A DNA stretch of 26,315 nucleotides, from the NCBI GenBank assembly GCA_900618425.1, contig UZAN01040839.1, forward strand, positions 2,851 through 29,165. The letters run 5' to 3'. The DNA is from Echinostoma caproni. Taxonomy: Eukaryota; Platyhelminthes; Trematoda; Plagiorchiida; Echinostomatidae. Under the pieces are notes generated by a model that searched no databases, was not told where the DNA came from, and saw nothing but the letters and a program-made list of their open reading frames with translations. Numbering within the stretch: position 1 is the first letter of the stretch; each line of letters starts with the position of its first letter. The translations under genes and the position numbers were made by a program. Below, in pieces: positions 10,801-25,400 of this stretch.

Positions 10801-13464
10801 TAACGGTTCAGGATCTGCTTTGCCCGCAACGGTCCACTTGCCATTGTGAAATTTATAGCGATGTTCGTCCTTGGCTACCAAGTCCAATAACATAATGTAT
10901 TTGGCATTCGGATCTAAACCCGTCACACGAACTTTGAATGAGGGGAACATGCGTCTGATTGTGGACGTTCATTTTGGGTGCATACGCGCATGAGCGTGTG
11001 TATGAGGGAAATTTAAAAAAGAAACATGCTGGTTAGAGTCGATTAAACAATAATATTATTTGCATTCACAATTAAGAACTGATGAAATACAAAAAAAGGT
11101 ACAAATAAAAGATACCTGGCAGTCGACTAACTGTAAGTGAATAGATTGCGAACACGGATTTCACTAATCGCATAGCAGCCTTGTATTCTCAATTAGTCTG
11201 ATCTGTTTTCGACTCTGGATGTTTCTACAATCCTCAGTATAACTTGAAATGATAGATCTCAGTGCAGAGACGTTGTAGTTCACCCTAGGTCCCAGTGCCA
11301 TTGAGGAAAATACGATAAAAATTTCTGGTCTCACTAAGACAGAACTGGTGAACACAAATAACATCTGTAGATGGCACAGTTAGCGCAAACAAACCGCATC
11401 ATCAATGCGTTACGGGACTTGGCCCTGCACCCCCACCCCCCACCCAAAGGAATCCCCTGTGTGCGTCGAAGAGGTGTGGCTGTCAACAGCGGCAACAAAT
11501 TATTGAAGAAATCGTGTTCCCACTCAGTAAGTTATTAGATTTTCCTGTGTGTAATCCAACTGATCAAAACAGATTATCCATTTAGGCCAGTGGGCGAAAC
11601 CTGCCCTATCACATACAAAAAGTCATTTCAACTGGAGTAAAGGAGCGAAAAGCAAATAACGCAGCCACCAGAATAGTGTGTTTTCGCACCGTGATAATGC
11701 TGTCCACAACATTCCTCTCGTTATCTGAATAGCACATTAAATCAAACAGTTTGAAACATGTGGGGAGTAAATCATAGAACGAATGTGTCTCATTCCATTC
11801 TGATCTCATGGTTTCGAGTGTGCATATCAACCGGATTCATACCTGTGGCCCAAATTATCGTAAGTCCCAAATGTAACCCAACATGAGGAATAGAATTACA
11901 GTAAACAGTCTTATTTTGCACTATCTTAGTGGTTCCTTCAGCTAAGAGTATAGATTTCAACATTAATGCTCAAAAATTTCAATAATTTGTGGGGGTTAAT
12001 ACACCGTTCACTATTTAGCAGACAGGTGTGCTGCTTTTATGTACAACGTCCACGACCCACCATGTAGACAGACAGACAGACAGACAGAAGTGAAACTTAC
12101 GAGTTATTCGATAATATGCAACCCTAAAAGCAATCAACACCCTGTTAAGCAAATATAGAGTATTGCGAGAAATGATCCTGTTGGATCGCTATCTTCCATT
12201 TGTTATTATCTATTCAACCCTATTGTGTTACGTTCCTTCGATTTGATTTCGGTGTAGCAAGAAAACTAGCACTATCAACAATTTAAATTGAGAGCGTACA
12301 AACTAGTCATGTAACTCCGAAAATATCTCCCCCAAAATTAAGTTTATAGGATTTTCCTAGGGGATGGCAATAATTTGCTGCCTTTCGTCCATAAAGCCGG
12401 AGTCGAGAGGTCAATTAATGTTACTTTCCTAGGCAAAAAAACTGGTTGTGATGTGATAAAAGAAAGGGACACCTTCCACTGGCGATAAATGCTTTGTGCA
12501 GCAACGGGAAAGGAGCACTGGACAGCTTTTTCTTCCTTGTTTGTGCTCATCAACAATGCCGGGACCCAAGTCGTGAACTTCCAGGTTGGGAGCCAAAAGC
12601 CTGATGACCTCTAAGCCACATGATCGACGGTGTAAGACCCACTACAATAAAATCACTGTATACACTCAGACATCCGTGAAGTTGCATGGGATAAAACCAG
12701 GATATTTATAACTAAAATTAAATCATATTAATGATCATGGTTCAGATCCTGTTACTGATACTCTCCACCGTTAGTTTTAGTGTAATATCGACCGTTAAAA
12801 CCATGAATTATAATTATCCGCATCAGGTAGTTAAAACACATCCGGTTACAGGAAGATTTGACCAAACTAATCAAATTGACCGATCACCAATTGGATCGAA
12901 CTGTTGCCGACCCTATGAAATCAGAACTGGTCTGTCAATACTTTAGAATCTGATAAATTAACAATAAATTAGCACTCACGAACGGGTAAGTCTGTTTCTA
13001 TGACTGGATCTAAATGTGCCTCAATGGGATTTACAACTCAATTCCGAGTCGTTAATTTACGGACAATGCAATAAAACATTTTTTCACTCTTCCTCACTCA
13101 TGGCCAAAACTCACAAACTGACTTCTACAGTCCGAACCTCGCTTTTCACTATTATACCTAGGTCCCTTATAAAGTGCAAGTGTTTTCGCATTTTTATCTT
13201 ACCAAGGATCCACCTAAAACACTGTTACCCTTTATTCTTAAGTGGAAGTATGATTTTCTATATTACTGAGGATTAATGTTATTCATTCCTGAATTAAATC
13301 AGACGTGTAATGAGTTGCCAAATCCCCTGATGCAATTCATGACTGACAAATTTTGCTTTACAGGAAAGCAACAGGTGAGTCTCTGGCAATGAGCCTCCAG
13401 TTGATCGACCGAATTATCCTCATCGAGTAATATTGAAATTTATTTATCAGTTCTCAATGTCACT

Positions 13465-13499
<35 letters not shown>

Positions 13500-16400
13500 T
13501 TAATACCACTCTTTACAGATAGTGTATGAATGGTATGGATTGAATTTCTCACTGATTTAAACCCATTTGATTTCTACTCATCGGCAGTTCAATTCAACCT
13601 GCAAATCGGGAGTTTTTACGCTAGCCTTTGTAATTGCTGATCGTCTCATCCGGACGGTTTTACTCAAATTACGGACTCATGAAATAAGTCAGATGGGGGT
13701 ATCGAACACGGGAATTCGTACACGCACAAGCGCGAATCAAATCGGTCAACGTGATCGACTTGGTGAACGTTGTGAACAGTGGGGCATTGGGGGTGAGGTT
13801 GAAACTCAGGTAAAGTACAATTGATATGACTACTGAAATACCACCGTTACTCACTGAATCTCTCTTAGGATTTGAAATGCTCTCTCCCACACACATGCAT
13901 GCAACATGCGAACACACACACGCACACACACACACCGAACGACACCATTCTCTCGGGTTTCTATCTCCGCCCAGTGTCAGACCCCGGGCGTCGTCTGTAC
14001 TGACGCCGGTGCCGCCACGTAGCGAAGACCAGACAATCGGACTACTGTCAGCAAGTTTCCCCTAGAGGGGTGATAAAAGTCACACATTGTTGTACAACGT
14101 GTGTCAAAATGATTTTTTCCGTTTTGTTTCTTACACCAGTAAGCACGAATGTGTGTGTATGTGTACATATACGCACGTGGGTGTCTCTTTAGATATGTTC
14201 TTACGGGCGCTAATACACACACACGTGCGACAATACTTACTGGTCCAACTTCTTGAGCGTCTTAGATTACTACGGCAAGGTTTATCCCATCCCCCGAACA
14301 TCCACTCAATGGGCCGGACTTAAATAAAAGGCAAAACCACCCACGTGGGACCTTGAATCTTCTATGTTCCGCTCTCCAACAAGTGTATGCATGTATGTGT
14401 ATGTATTTCAGTGCGTCGACCTGAAGCATGAAGTGTCAATTTTGGCGCCCTCAAAAGACAGGTGGTAGGTGGTAAGAAAATACCTAATACGACCAAGAGG
14501 GCAAGAGACTGCTTGTGCGGGGTGGTAAGACTGTTGGACGAGGATCAGTAGGTGTATGAGTACAATGCCCGTGTATGTAAGTGGGTTTGCAGGCCAGCCC
14601 ACGCGTGTGTAACTCCCGGTTGTCTTCCGGCGCCCATGTCTGACGCCGTTACCGCGCCTTCCGCCCATCTGACTGTACGTTTGTATGAGTCTCGGTGTAC
14701 ATAAGCAAGTAAGAGAGAGAAGGAAAAAGAAGTGTGCCAACCTATGTAAGCATTCGGTTATCGCAGAGGACGGAAGTTGATTGATCCTATCTTGGCATAA
14801 TTAAGCCCCTATATGAATATCCTGTCTTGTCCCACTTTACAAATCCTGGTTTTGAGGTTCACACGACCCGGTCGGGGAGGGAGAATGGGCGAGGCCTACC
14901 GTGTGCATCGAAAGTTACTTGAACTTGAATCGGTTACGATGAGATTTGACGGGTCGATCTGTACAGGCCATCACAAATTTGTTTAGAGTGTGGATACGCA
15001 CCGGGGTAAAGATTATTATGGAGTTGCGCACTTTTTGTCCGATGTTGGTCTTGTTAGAAAGAAGCAAGTGTCACCATCATTCCAGGTTTGTGCGCTTCTG
15101 GTGGTAGTGTTGACAGTAGACTGAATCAATTGTATTTTGATAGAGAAAAGTGGGTTCCGCCCTGTCACAAATCCCGTATATTTTTTTGATCGAAATGTTT
15201 GTGTACCACATGCAACATGCTTTTGGCGACGAGTCTCTTTGTGGACAAATTATTTTAATGATTGAAAGAAAACGAGAGACAGAGAGAGTGAGAGAGAGCT
15301 CGTATGAACTGCAGTGGCAATTCGGATTTCTGTATGCGGTAGGTGTTGATAACATCTGCCCTTATTTGTGCTCTTCGTCGGCGCCACCGGGAATTTCCTC
15401 GCGCAAATCTGCACGTATGTGTACACACATCCGAACACTCACGGGTACCCACATGCAAAAGAATGAATAACTTTCATGTGGCTCCGCCCATTGACATTGG
15501 ACACGAAACCATGTCAAGTTTACCTCGAGTTCGTCAGTAACGAATGCATGCTTCCATACCATGCCTATAATTAATTCGGTGCATTCAAACAGGTTTGGGA
15601 GGAAAGGCATTTGAACTATTGTGACCAGATTGTCCAACGACAAAACAAAAACAAATTAGTGTCCAAGGTGTGAGACTATCCACTCTACTAAATTACTTGT
15701 CTTTCTGCACAAATTGTGGTACACAGATTAAAACCCTACATATGTCGCTGGGTGAGTTCACAGTATGCATTACACAGCAGGAGAAGGCGAAAATGGATCA
15801 CTCAGCCTTCCCGCGAAGCGCGGCAGCTCGTTTTGAGAAAGGGCAGTCCGGCGATCGCAACAGCATCACCAAATCGTAAAGTTATTTTAAAAAAGAATTT
15901 GCGGTTTTCCTAGCTGTGGAATTTTGAACTTTTTGACCGAAAAACCACACGTATTTGCGCCTTAGAACAGATAAAATGCAGTGATTTGAAATGGTAATCA
16001 TAGAAATGGAGAATTAATGGAATAGATCAAATAATCGAACCACTTCAAACCTGATGAGTACAGCTTAAAAGATATGACTTAGTCTGGTCGTGTGAGCACA
16101 TTGAATTCAATTCAAACTGCACAAACTGCACTGCCTTGCATACAATCAGTAGGATAGGATCTGGTGTTTCAATCAGGAAGACCCATGTTAGAGAATCCTT
16201 TTTGGCCATAAAAGCAATTCTGTAGAGGAAGCATTTCACCACTTCAAAAAACACCCCAACGTGATCCTGAATATCAGCAAGTTTGCTCGGACAAGTAAGG
16301 AGCCGATTGACCGAACACAGTGAGACGAGCATCAGTCAACCGAGGAAGAAATAATTCTTCCTTTCTCAATCACCTGTCAAAGAAGGATCTCAATCTGGTT

Positions 16401-19400
16401 CACCGCGATAAAACTAAAAAATGGCGTAACCAGCACAATTAAATCGTGGTTCGATGCATTCAAATCATTTATATAGAACTGCTTCGAGCGTTTTGTTCAT
16501 TTTTACCGAGGTCAGCCTAAAATCAGTTGATATTTTATACTTTTTTCGCATTTCTACTTTGAAGTGGTTTCATTTTTCTTACTTCCTACTTCAGCTAGAA
16601 ACAGACCAGCTTCTTCCGGTTGATGTTCCAATGCACACCAAATGCGACTGATTGTTTCGTGAGATCAAATCGATGCACTGACCAGTCTCTCCCCCGAGGG
16701 AGGGAGAACGTTATGGTGGGTGTGAAAGTACAAAGACGACCAAATACGGCTGACTATAGTCAACCTACCGCAGATGTGAATGGTACTATGGGAATGTTGG
16801 TAGGATAGGAGCATTGGCTAAAATTCCGTTTAGAAGATTGTCATGAGAACAATGTTAACAACAGGTGAGGCGAATGAACAAACTCCATTGGCTGTTCGTG
16901 CAATTTTTCTCGCACTCCGTTACTTGAAGATCTCGTTGTTTATTGACTTAGTTGAAAATTATCACATTTAGGCTGGAATGTGTTTCATTTGGGATCAACT
17001 ACTATGTGTGCCAATCCTCCCGAAGGAAATGACGAAAGATATTGATCAAAGAACATCAAATCGACTGTAATCGCTTGTTCTCTAACTGTTTTCAACGACA
17101 CAAAACAGATTCTGAAAAGATGGATATGTCAAAATGTTCTTACTAGACTGGGAAGGGGCTGGGTAGCCCTAAATTAAAATGACCGGGTTTGATGGAAGCG
17201 GACAAGAAAACAAACCCTGGTTGAGTGGGGTCTGTGATGATAGTTATTTGTAAATTTCGCTCCGGTTTATTGAGTGCATCGGTAATCAAAATCAGAAAAC
17301 ACATACGGGTGAGATAAGATAGAAGAATTCAACACGATGGACAGGGGTGTAAACGACCGTGTGTTGCGCGGGAGTGTCCGTTTGCTCAACTATACAGAGA
17401 CAGAGATCCCTTAGTCTGCTGGCATAAAAATGATTGATTATGGGACATCACACTTTACTCCCCGGAATGATTCGTTATGCATATTCGACATGATCTTCCA
17501 GTGACACGTTTTCCATGGATTTTAACTAAACTCAAACATGGTCGTATTGAGTGCTTGAATATTCGTTTATACCGACCAATCCAACCCTCACTGAAATAGA
17601 GACTGAGTTAAATTTTCGCAAGCATAAGATCCGCCTAGAAGAAACTAATGAGTGGTGGCATGATGTATCAGGGTTAACCATTTGTGCACAATAAGAAAAC
17701 CAAATAGATCTGTTCCGATCAGACCACGGGAGGAGAGCGTTAAAACAAGACTACTGGGATAGAGGTAACATTAAGTGGTCCGAATGTATACACACAGACA
17801 CACACCTCTGCTTAAGAACATTCTAGCATAAAATCTATTCATGTAGAGGAGACAAACAGAGAAAGAGACAAACAATAGATAATTCCATTCGAACAAACCA
17901 ACAAACTATGAACTGCTAAAATTGATCCATTTCCGATGAGATTGGTCACCACCATCAGCATCTGTTTATCCGTAATCACCTGTCACGAAATATGGCAAAT
18001 CTGATAAGGGTTGACTCTGTACTCGTGACTACTTGATCCATCCTCGTTGCAGTGACGAACTATTTGCTTGGCATACATGTGTTAATTTGTTCGCCTATGG
18101 TCGACCATAATTGTCACATCGGTAAAAACAAACTGGGAAAATCGCAATCAAAACCCATTCAGAATATGCATTCGCCAGTGTGGGAACAAACCATTAGTGA
18201 AAAATCCGACTGCGTTGAAAATGCACAACTTGGGGCACAGAATTAGGCCACTAGTCACTCAAATTTGTGTGGACTGTACCGCCGATATACTTTTCGCTAC
18301 AGATACTATGACAATGATGATGGCTTGCAAATATTTTATCCCGATGTGAACTGCTGACAAACAAACACGAACAAATAACTCTACTGGCGAGTAAACCTTG
18401 CAAGCAGTTGTCGTATTGGGAAAAAATGAGAAAAAATGTTATTGTTTATAATGGCATTCTTTGTGAGGGGCGACAAAGAGCTCTCAATAACTATTTCGTC
18501 CTTGTTGAGACTGGGCAGCCGTGTGTATTATTTGTGCCCCAGACAATCGACAGTCGACACCTTGAACGAATGGTTATGCCAATCAGGAATATTATATATA
18601 AATTGGGTCATTCGACTTATAAAGGCACCATGTGCTATCTTTTATTCTTAAAGAACTCCTAATGAGTAAAATCCCACGACGAAGACCATCAAGTAGTATC
18701 CGTTGACCTTGGGATCGAGAGTCGAAACCCGTCAACACCACCCAGCCAGCTTCGCAATAGCCAGGCTCAATACCACATTTAACCCAGAGGGGCCTTGTGT
18801 GGTTCACCTCTCGATACTTAGGTTGCCTATTTCCATTAGCAAATAGCAAGTCCCTGTGTTTATTTGGTTTACCTCATCTGTTTTTCATTATGCAAGAGTG
18901 TGTAATAACAAATCATGAATACAGTCAACTAAGTGGGCTAATCCAAACACAAAATTCCAAAATGAAGTTTCTATTAACTTGAATTGACTATCCCCAGATA
19001 TCATCTTCATGCACAATCGTTGGTTCATCCAACCCACCACGCATGCAAGAAGCAGTAAATTTTAGTTTCGCTTTCATTAGAATTTATCAGTTAGGTATAT
19101 CCAAATCCGGTCCAGGATTAGAACTCTGGATCCATCGCATGGAAGACATGTCTGATACTAATGCGTCAAACAGCTCATACCCTAGCTAACCAGAATCACA
19201 AATTCAAGTTTCTTCAGGTATCGCCCTCAGCGTTAGTCAGTTTTCATTCTGGCCCTGCAACAAACGAAGTGGGACAGTTGACTATTTGTTAACCTCAATC
19301 CACGTGATCGGTTTCAGAGTTCAAATCCCAGACGGGCTGCAGATATACACCATTAATGAGATCTAACAAGTGCGTAACTGGAGTCGACTGTTTCCCGAGT

Positions 19401-22400
19401 GTACTGGACGAACCGAGGATTGTGTTTGAAGATGTGTTCCGAAGGATGATCAGCCGAAATCAATATCACTTATTCCACGCCACTACTCACGAGTAACTAT
19501 GAAGTAAATGTGAAGTTGTTGTTCTTTGATTTTTGTCAGGAAAACGGACCGCAAAGTTATGACTTTGCTTTCTAAATGGGCAACTGATTCAAATTAAACT
19601 CTTCTGTCGTTTTATCGGTCTCTGTGTTTGAAATACATACCCAATAGTACCACTTTTTCAAGACAGTAAGTCTCCCTTTAGCAGAAGAAAACGTGACAAA
19701 ACGAGACACTGCTCATTTGTACCGACAGTTCATGACATGGTCAAGTGGTTCGGTCACCAAATTGTGACCCGGAAGTCCCGGGTTCGAATCACTCCACCGC
19801 CGCCGCCCGTCTTCCGCATTTCTGTTCTTTCCCTAAGCAGCCTTTGCTTGGCCGCAGCCCCCTTCCTGAAAGTTGACTGTACATTAGTATATTCAATAAA
19901 TAAAAAGGAAGCAAAAAGCCATTTTAAGAATGAGGTGAAAACAGGCAGGTTGAACAGTATTTAGTTTCACTCAACCCAGACGAAAGGAAAACAACGATTC
20001 TCTCATCAACAACAAAAGTAGATTATGTTGTCTTTTTACTATACATTTTAGTTGACTGGATAAACGCCATAGTTACTGGAAGCTACTTACTGTACGGTGA
20101 CTGGAACCGGCAACCTCTTTTCTGGAAGTTGTGAACCACATAGAGCACCTATAGGACAGATGTTATAGTAGACCGAGAAACAGTGAGGCTGTTTACGACC
20201 AAAGTTGAGCAGAAATGACACGACTAGATCCAAAGAGTTTCTCACACCGAGCACGTCGATACGGATGACTTAAAACGTCTGATCACTATCATTTCCCCTC
20301 CTAGGGTAACAGAAAATTTGAAGCAAATCTTCATTTTCTATTTTCGACACCCTTGGAATGTGATAAGATTTCCCCACTTTTCATCTTGACGCAAGCAAAT
20401 AAACACTTACGGAACAACAAGCGTTCTGTGAGTGTGTATCAAATTCCCGAAAACAGACCCAATTAATTTATCTGGTCTGCAACCCGTGGATGAGGGAGGG
20501 GAAAATTCTGTCCAAGGAAACCGCTATCAAAACCACATGTTTATCATACATCTCAATTCACTTTCTCAAACGGTTTAACAATAACAATAATAATAATTTA
20601 TGGTTGAGATCCGTAAAACTACCTCGGTATGTACTACAATTGACCTTGGATTGACCTTGGATTAACTTGGATGTGGATTCAAATGAGGAAAACTGAAGCG
20701 TCCGGTTTCGACTGTTTCCGATTTACTACCGATTTTTGCTGTATGGATGCGGTGGACACGGTTATTGGACACAGAATCTCCAATAAGTCTGTATCGAAAT
20801 TAGTCGTGACATATTGCATTCGTCTTATTCATCTGTAGAAATGGTTCGGGATACCAGAGCATCTAACGTTCAGTTCAGTGCATGGTTAATGGATGTAACG
20901 TTGATTGCAATTGTTGTTAATGAGACCCATTCCTTGATGCAAAATGTCTTCTCTTATTCTCGATGATACTAGCTGTGTTGGTAATGTCCGGGTCTTTTAG
21001 TATCGTGGACTTCTTCAAATGTGCTGAATGAAAATCTGTACTACCTGTTTCTAAATCAGTGTTTCGCTCATTGCGTTTCCTGCACCGCATAAATTGCTAT
21101 TCCATGTCGTTGACTTCAACCGCAGTGGCAGCCGAGGCAATAAATTTTGCTGAATGTAAGCCAAGTCAACTGACATTCACCCAAGCCAATTAAGTGTTGA
21201 AAGTCATTTTCTCTACACCGCCCCACCCCATCATCGATGAACTGTCGGAATCAGAGCTCATTGTCGCTAGGCCCTAACAACCGGTTCGGACTTGCAGTAT
21301 CCATCTATGTGTCGTTTGCGCATGTGTGGCGACAACGAAAATAGCTTCCTTCTATTAGAACTGGGGAGGGGGGGTGGAGCGCTTGACTGCCATCAACTAT
21401 ACCCCGATATAACTCCTCTCCCCTCCCCCTACCAACACATACGCATTTTCACGTTTTTACAATTCGGTCGGTATTCTCGTTCACTCACTCGCTTGCTCGC
21501 TTTCTACCTCTCTCTCTCTCTCTCACTCTCGGGCATTCGGGCAACATAGCACCGCATTAGGTTCGCACCAAACTCCCACGTCGGCTTTCACACACGACCC
21601 CAAATGTGAGAGTGAGAGTGTGGTGCTGCACAAAGTAACACCGAGTCACCGGCACACAGAACGAACCGGTTTGTATGTGTCGGAGGGATGGGGNTGAAAT
21701 TTAATGCGGGAGGCATTCGTCGAAACACCATACCCCCATGAACATTGTACCTGTGGATTGACTCGCCTTCCTCTTGGTTAGTGTGCTAGGGCCACACTCG
21801 TCCCAACAGTCTGAATGAGTGTGTTGCATGTTACAGCATCCGGAGCAAATGTGTGGATGTGTTGCTTTGCCGAGCTACGCAACGTGGCGCAGTGGTAGAC
21901 AGGAAAAAAAAGGGGAGGAGACGAAATGCTCGTCGAGGCCTCACGTAATCGTATTACACATGCACGCAGCAACAGCGAAATTGACTGATTACGTTAGTTC
22001 ACTGTGTTTTGCATTCCACAAGTGGTGGTAAGACCAGCTTTGTAGAAAACAAAACACGATCTGAATTGGTGGTCTGGCTCCGAACAACCGAAACACCGTG
22101 GGGTGGAGAAGAATGTAATGCGACGGTGTCCACTGAGCAGATGACAAACGAGACGTGCGTTCGCATAGCTACCGCCATCCTTCCCGCCTAGCCTATATAG
22201 TCCACCCACCCCCGCTCTCTCCCAAGCAGTTTCACGTGCGCGCACAAGCGGATATCTGAAACCAAAAACGAACAAACGACCTGTTCACGACCGATCAACA
22301 CCTGATTTTGGTCGACTGTTCTCCATACACTGTTGTGGATTTGTCACAAATTCCGGTCGTGTTGACAAAGCTAGTGAACTATACATGAACTATACATACT

Positions 22401-25400
22401 ATCCCCATACCATACTGGTGGGATTGTAACAACTGGAGTTAGTTTGGTTGATCACTCCACTTTTTGTGAAAAACGATTATACAGCTAGTACTGTTAGTAT
22501 TACAGTTGAAGTAAATGTATAACCGTTCACTGTAATGACACAGCCCTAGATGGGAAATAACTATGGCACCAAATACAACCTTTGATTGTGATGTACGCCG
22601 TATTGATGTTACTGGAGAAACCAGTAGAGAATGGCGTGACACCCAACACGGACATAAGCTAAGTTATGTCCTCTTAATGAAGTTTGATAGGCGAAGAAAA
22701 GGGCGAAATCGCTTTCAGTTAACGTATTATGATTACGAATGACATTTTATGTAATGACCACTCCGTTGTATTGCCCACTGCGATACGAGTCGCAACAATT
22801 TGAGCATCTTCGAAATTGTGTAAATAAGTGTTTCCTGTTTTGGCGGTTCATGACCAACAAACGAATGATAACTAAGTAATTCTACCTGAACAATTTAACT
22901 GTTTGCCTACCATTATTGCCATACGAAATTCCATAGTCAGTAGGCATTTTGTCCCAAGGTCTGAAGTAGGCTGACAACAGAATAAGGTAACTATGGAAAA
23001 GAAAAATGTGTGCCAGGAAAAATCTGTTCGGACTGTTTGAACCCACTAGGCATGTGTATTTTCCTCTCTAAATGTTTCAGATCAACCCTCTCCCATCCCC
23101 CCCCGAAACAATCAGAGAATAACACTGTGGTGTCTTGTGCGTGTACATGACCACTGTGAAACGATCTACTGGAGAAAGTGGAAAAAGTGCAGTAGTCTAA
23201 AATCACTTATTTAAACTTTTATAATGCGGGAATCCTCTATTTGTGAGGTCCGATTAGGTCCGATTTATTAGGTGGGTCGATACCAGATATCCTATTTTAG
23301 CTAAACGGCGACGATTTTGAACGATAATTTGAAATTCAGAAAAACGTCCCATAAAAACCAAATAACCTCCAAAATTTCAAAAAGCTGATTGATCTGAAGC
23401 TCAAAAAGCTGATTGAGGAAAAAAGTCAGCTGTTCCCTATCGATAACCAATAGGAAAATAATGTCCTAATTTCAGTAAATCAATTTATCACCAAATAAGC
23501 CCATCGTTTTAATGGGAACACATCGTATGGGGAGAAGTTTTCGGTGAGTTCATTCTCAAACCATTGCAATCACAGTTATGTTACTCTTCTCGGTCAAACA
23601 GTCAATCTGGAAATGCATATCGTCTGCACTGTTGAGCTATCCTGCAACGTGCAACATGAATGATGATTGTGTTACTTTAGTGTATACAATGTGAGCAGTG
23701 TGGACAATGGTGGGGCTCAGTATAAGGTTCTAGAACTATTACCGAATGTTATCTCATTATGAAGTTATTTCTATCTTAATGATCACAGGACAATAACGGG
23801 TTTTAAGTTAAGAACTTTAGTGATGGAAATGAGACATTTCCAATCCCATCTGATTTTAAGTTCCTTTCCTGTTTTAACCAAGTCGATCCGACATATCCAT
23901 CGTCAGGTACACCGCGTACACTGCACAACCCCAGCTTCAGAACAGAGTAGAGCAGAACTGTAACCAGGTCAGCTGATACAGTTAAAGAAAACACGCGGAA
24001 TCACGTGACTCGTACGTATAGCCGTGAAACAACTCACAGATGACGCATGTGCACAGAAGCACCGGTGTATGCAGTCGACCGTAAATGCGTGGTCGAATGA
24101 ATGAATTTGTTGGGTTCATCTAGCGCCACCGCGACAAAACAACCACAATCCACTTGGTGTCACAGTTTTGTGATTGTGCACTCATCAGGTAATAACCGAC
24201 TCATGTACAAATACACACACACACACACACACACACACTCGTATTCACACGTATCCGTTGGCTTGCCCGATACTTAGAATGCCATATGTCATTTATATCA
24301 TAGGTGACCACAAGATGACCGTCTAGTCCACAGAATGATAATTTTTATGGTCAGTTTGACCGCAGTCAGGATAAACAATAGCGGTAGTTCTGTTCATAAA
24401 CAGCATATAGATTTCACTATAATCACTAGGGTCCATCAGTGTAATGTGACACACACACACACACACACACGCACACCTTGACACCGACATGCAAAATGAT
24501 GCAAGGTCAAGAAGAAGGAGATTATGGTGTGTATTGAACGTGCAAGACTCTATGGGATATGACAATTATAAACATTATGGGTTTTGTAAGTTTTGTTTGA
24601 GATGATAATCCTCTCCGCTCATTTTCTGATGCACCAAGCTATTAAACATTGCCTAACGTTGTCATATAAACAAAATCAACAACAATATAATATGTTCTAT
24701 TCCAAACCTAAACCATGCATAGGATTCGAAAGCTACAAGGTTGTCTGTCGCTACAGCATACACATTATACAGTTTGGTTTGAAATGGTACCGAATCCAGG
24801 ATGAATTTGTTTGTTTCTGTTTCTTCCTCTCTTTCTACCCATACCTTTTCTGTGACGCTTAACACAAGTTGATGAGCCCGTTTTGAAGGTGCTGCCAAAA
24901 TATGAGCGTTGAATCAGTACACTGTGTGCCAGATAAATAGCCCTACCCAGAGATAGTATATAGGCTGCTCATGATTCAAAAACGCTGAGTAATCGGTACG
25001 TATATTCAACGTTTCTTTTTAGCTTGTTTATTTATCACAGTATTCATCCGCCTATAAACGAAGTTGACGGTAGCTGACACTGGGGAGAAAACTCTGCAAA
25101 GCACAACTTATCCAACCCGTGTTGAATGTCCATAACTAAGAAACGGTTCATCAGGGCACGTAAACTGTTCAAGATAACCCATATTACTAGCGGGGTGAGT
25201 GGATGGGTGTATCGAGCACATCCGACACTTGGTCTTATCCGCTGACAAATAAACTTATCAAACAAAGCAGAGAGAAACTGCACATGGGCGAAGGAATCAA
25301 ATTGTAATATAATACAGACTTACCTTCCGGATTTTGTGATGACCATTTCGGTGGTCATACTGTGAAAACTACGCCATAGCTCGGCATCCAGTAGTTCTAC

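Larger units (their letters stand above)
10955..25323 (-). other. Intron 1 of Tbx2/3 (14.4 kb)
   Basis: This intron holds more than half of the window. Its donor is gtaagt at 25323 and its acceptor ccacaatcag at 10955. It contains one full SINE (19735-19925), three degenerate tRNA-like relics, microsatellites and one weak candidate small gene (12731-12946, plus strand). The stretches 10955-12550, 14070-15270, 15300-18660, 20000-21240 and 22320-24200 hold no gene or repeat I can define, apart from short duplications. The region 21240-22320 is locally richer in GC and CpG. Long first introns of developmental regulators commonly hold enhancers, but none can be recognised by eye. Confidence 0.8.

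Noticed and set aside
14408..14740. Minus-strand 110-codon frame with hydrophobic N-terminus and GRR sites, resembling a peptide prohormone
   Set aside because: The frame opens with TTG, has no ATG before the hydrophobic segment, and no upstream exon is evident.
15666..15673. AGGTGTGA, a perfect T-box half-site in intron 1, as an autoregulatory site
   Set aside because: About one such 8-mer is expected by chance on both strands of a window this long, and it is unpaired and isolated.
16045..16332. 95-codon minus-strand frame with hydrophobic segments as a membrane protein
   Set aside because: No recognisable domain or splice structure, and frames of this size are expected by chance in a window this long.
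18408..18662. Two overlapping plus-strand frames of 71 and 84 codons
   Set aside because: Neither frame shows a recognisable motif, and two overlapping open frames of similar length suggest chance.
21886..21900. tggcgcagtggtaga as the start of a tRNA gene
   Set aside because: A-box-like only; no B box or acceptor pairing follows, and the next bases are an A-rich run.
22193..22200. ctatatag as a TATA box for an internal promoter
   Set aside because: A short palindromic word with no supported gene downstream on either strand.
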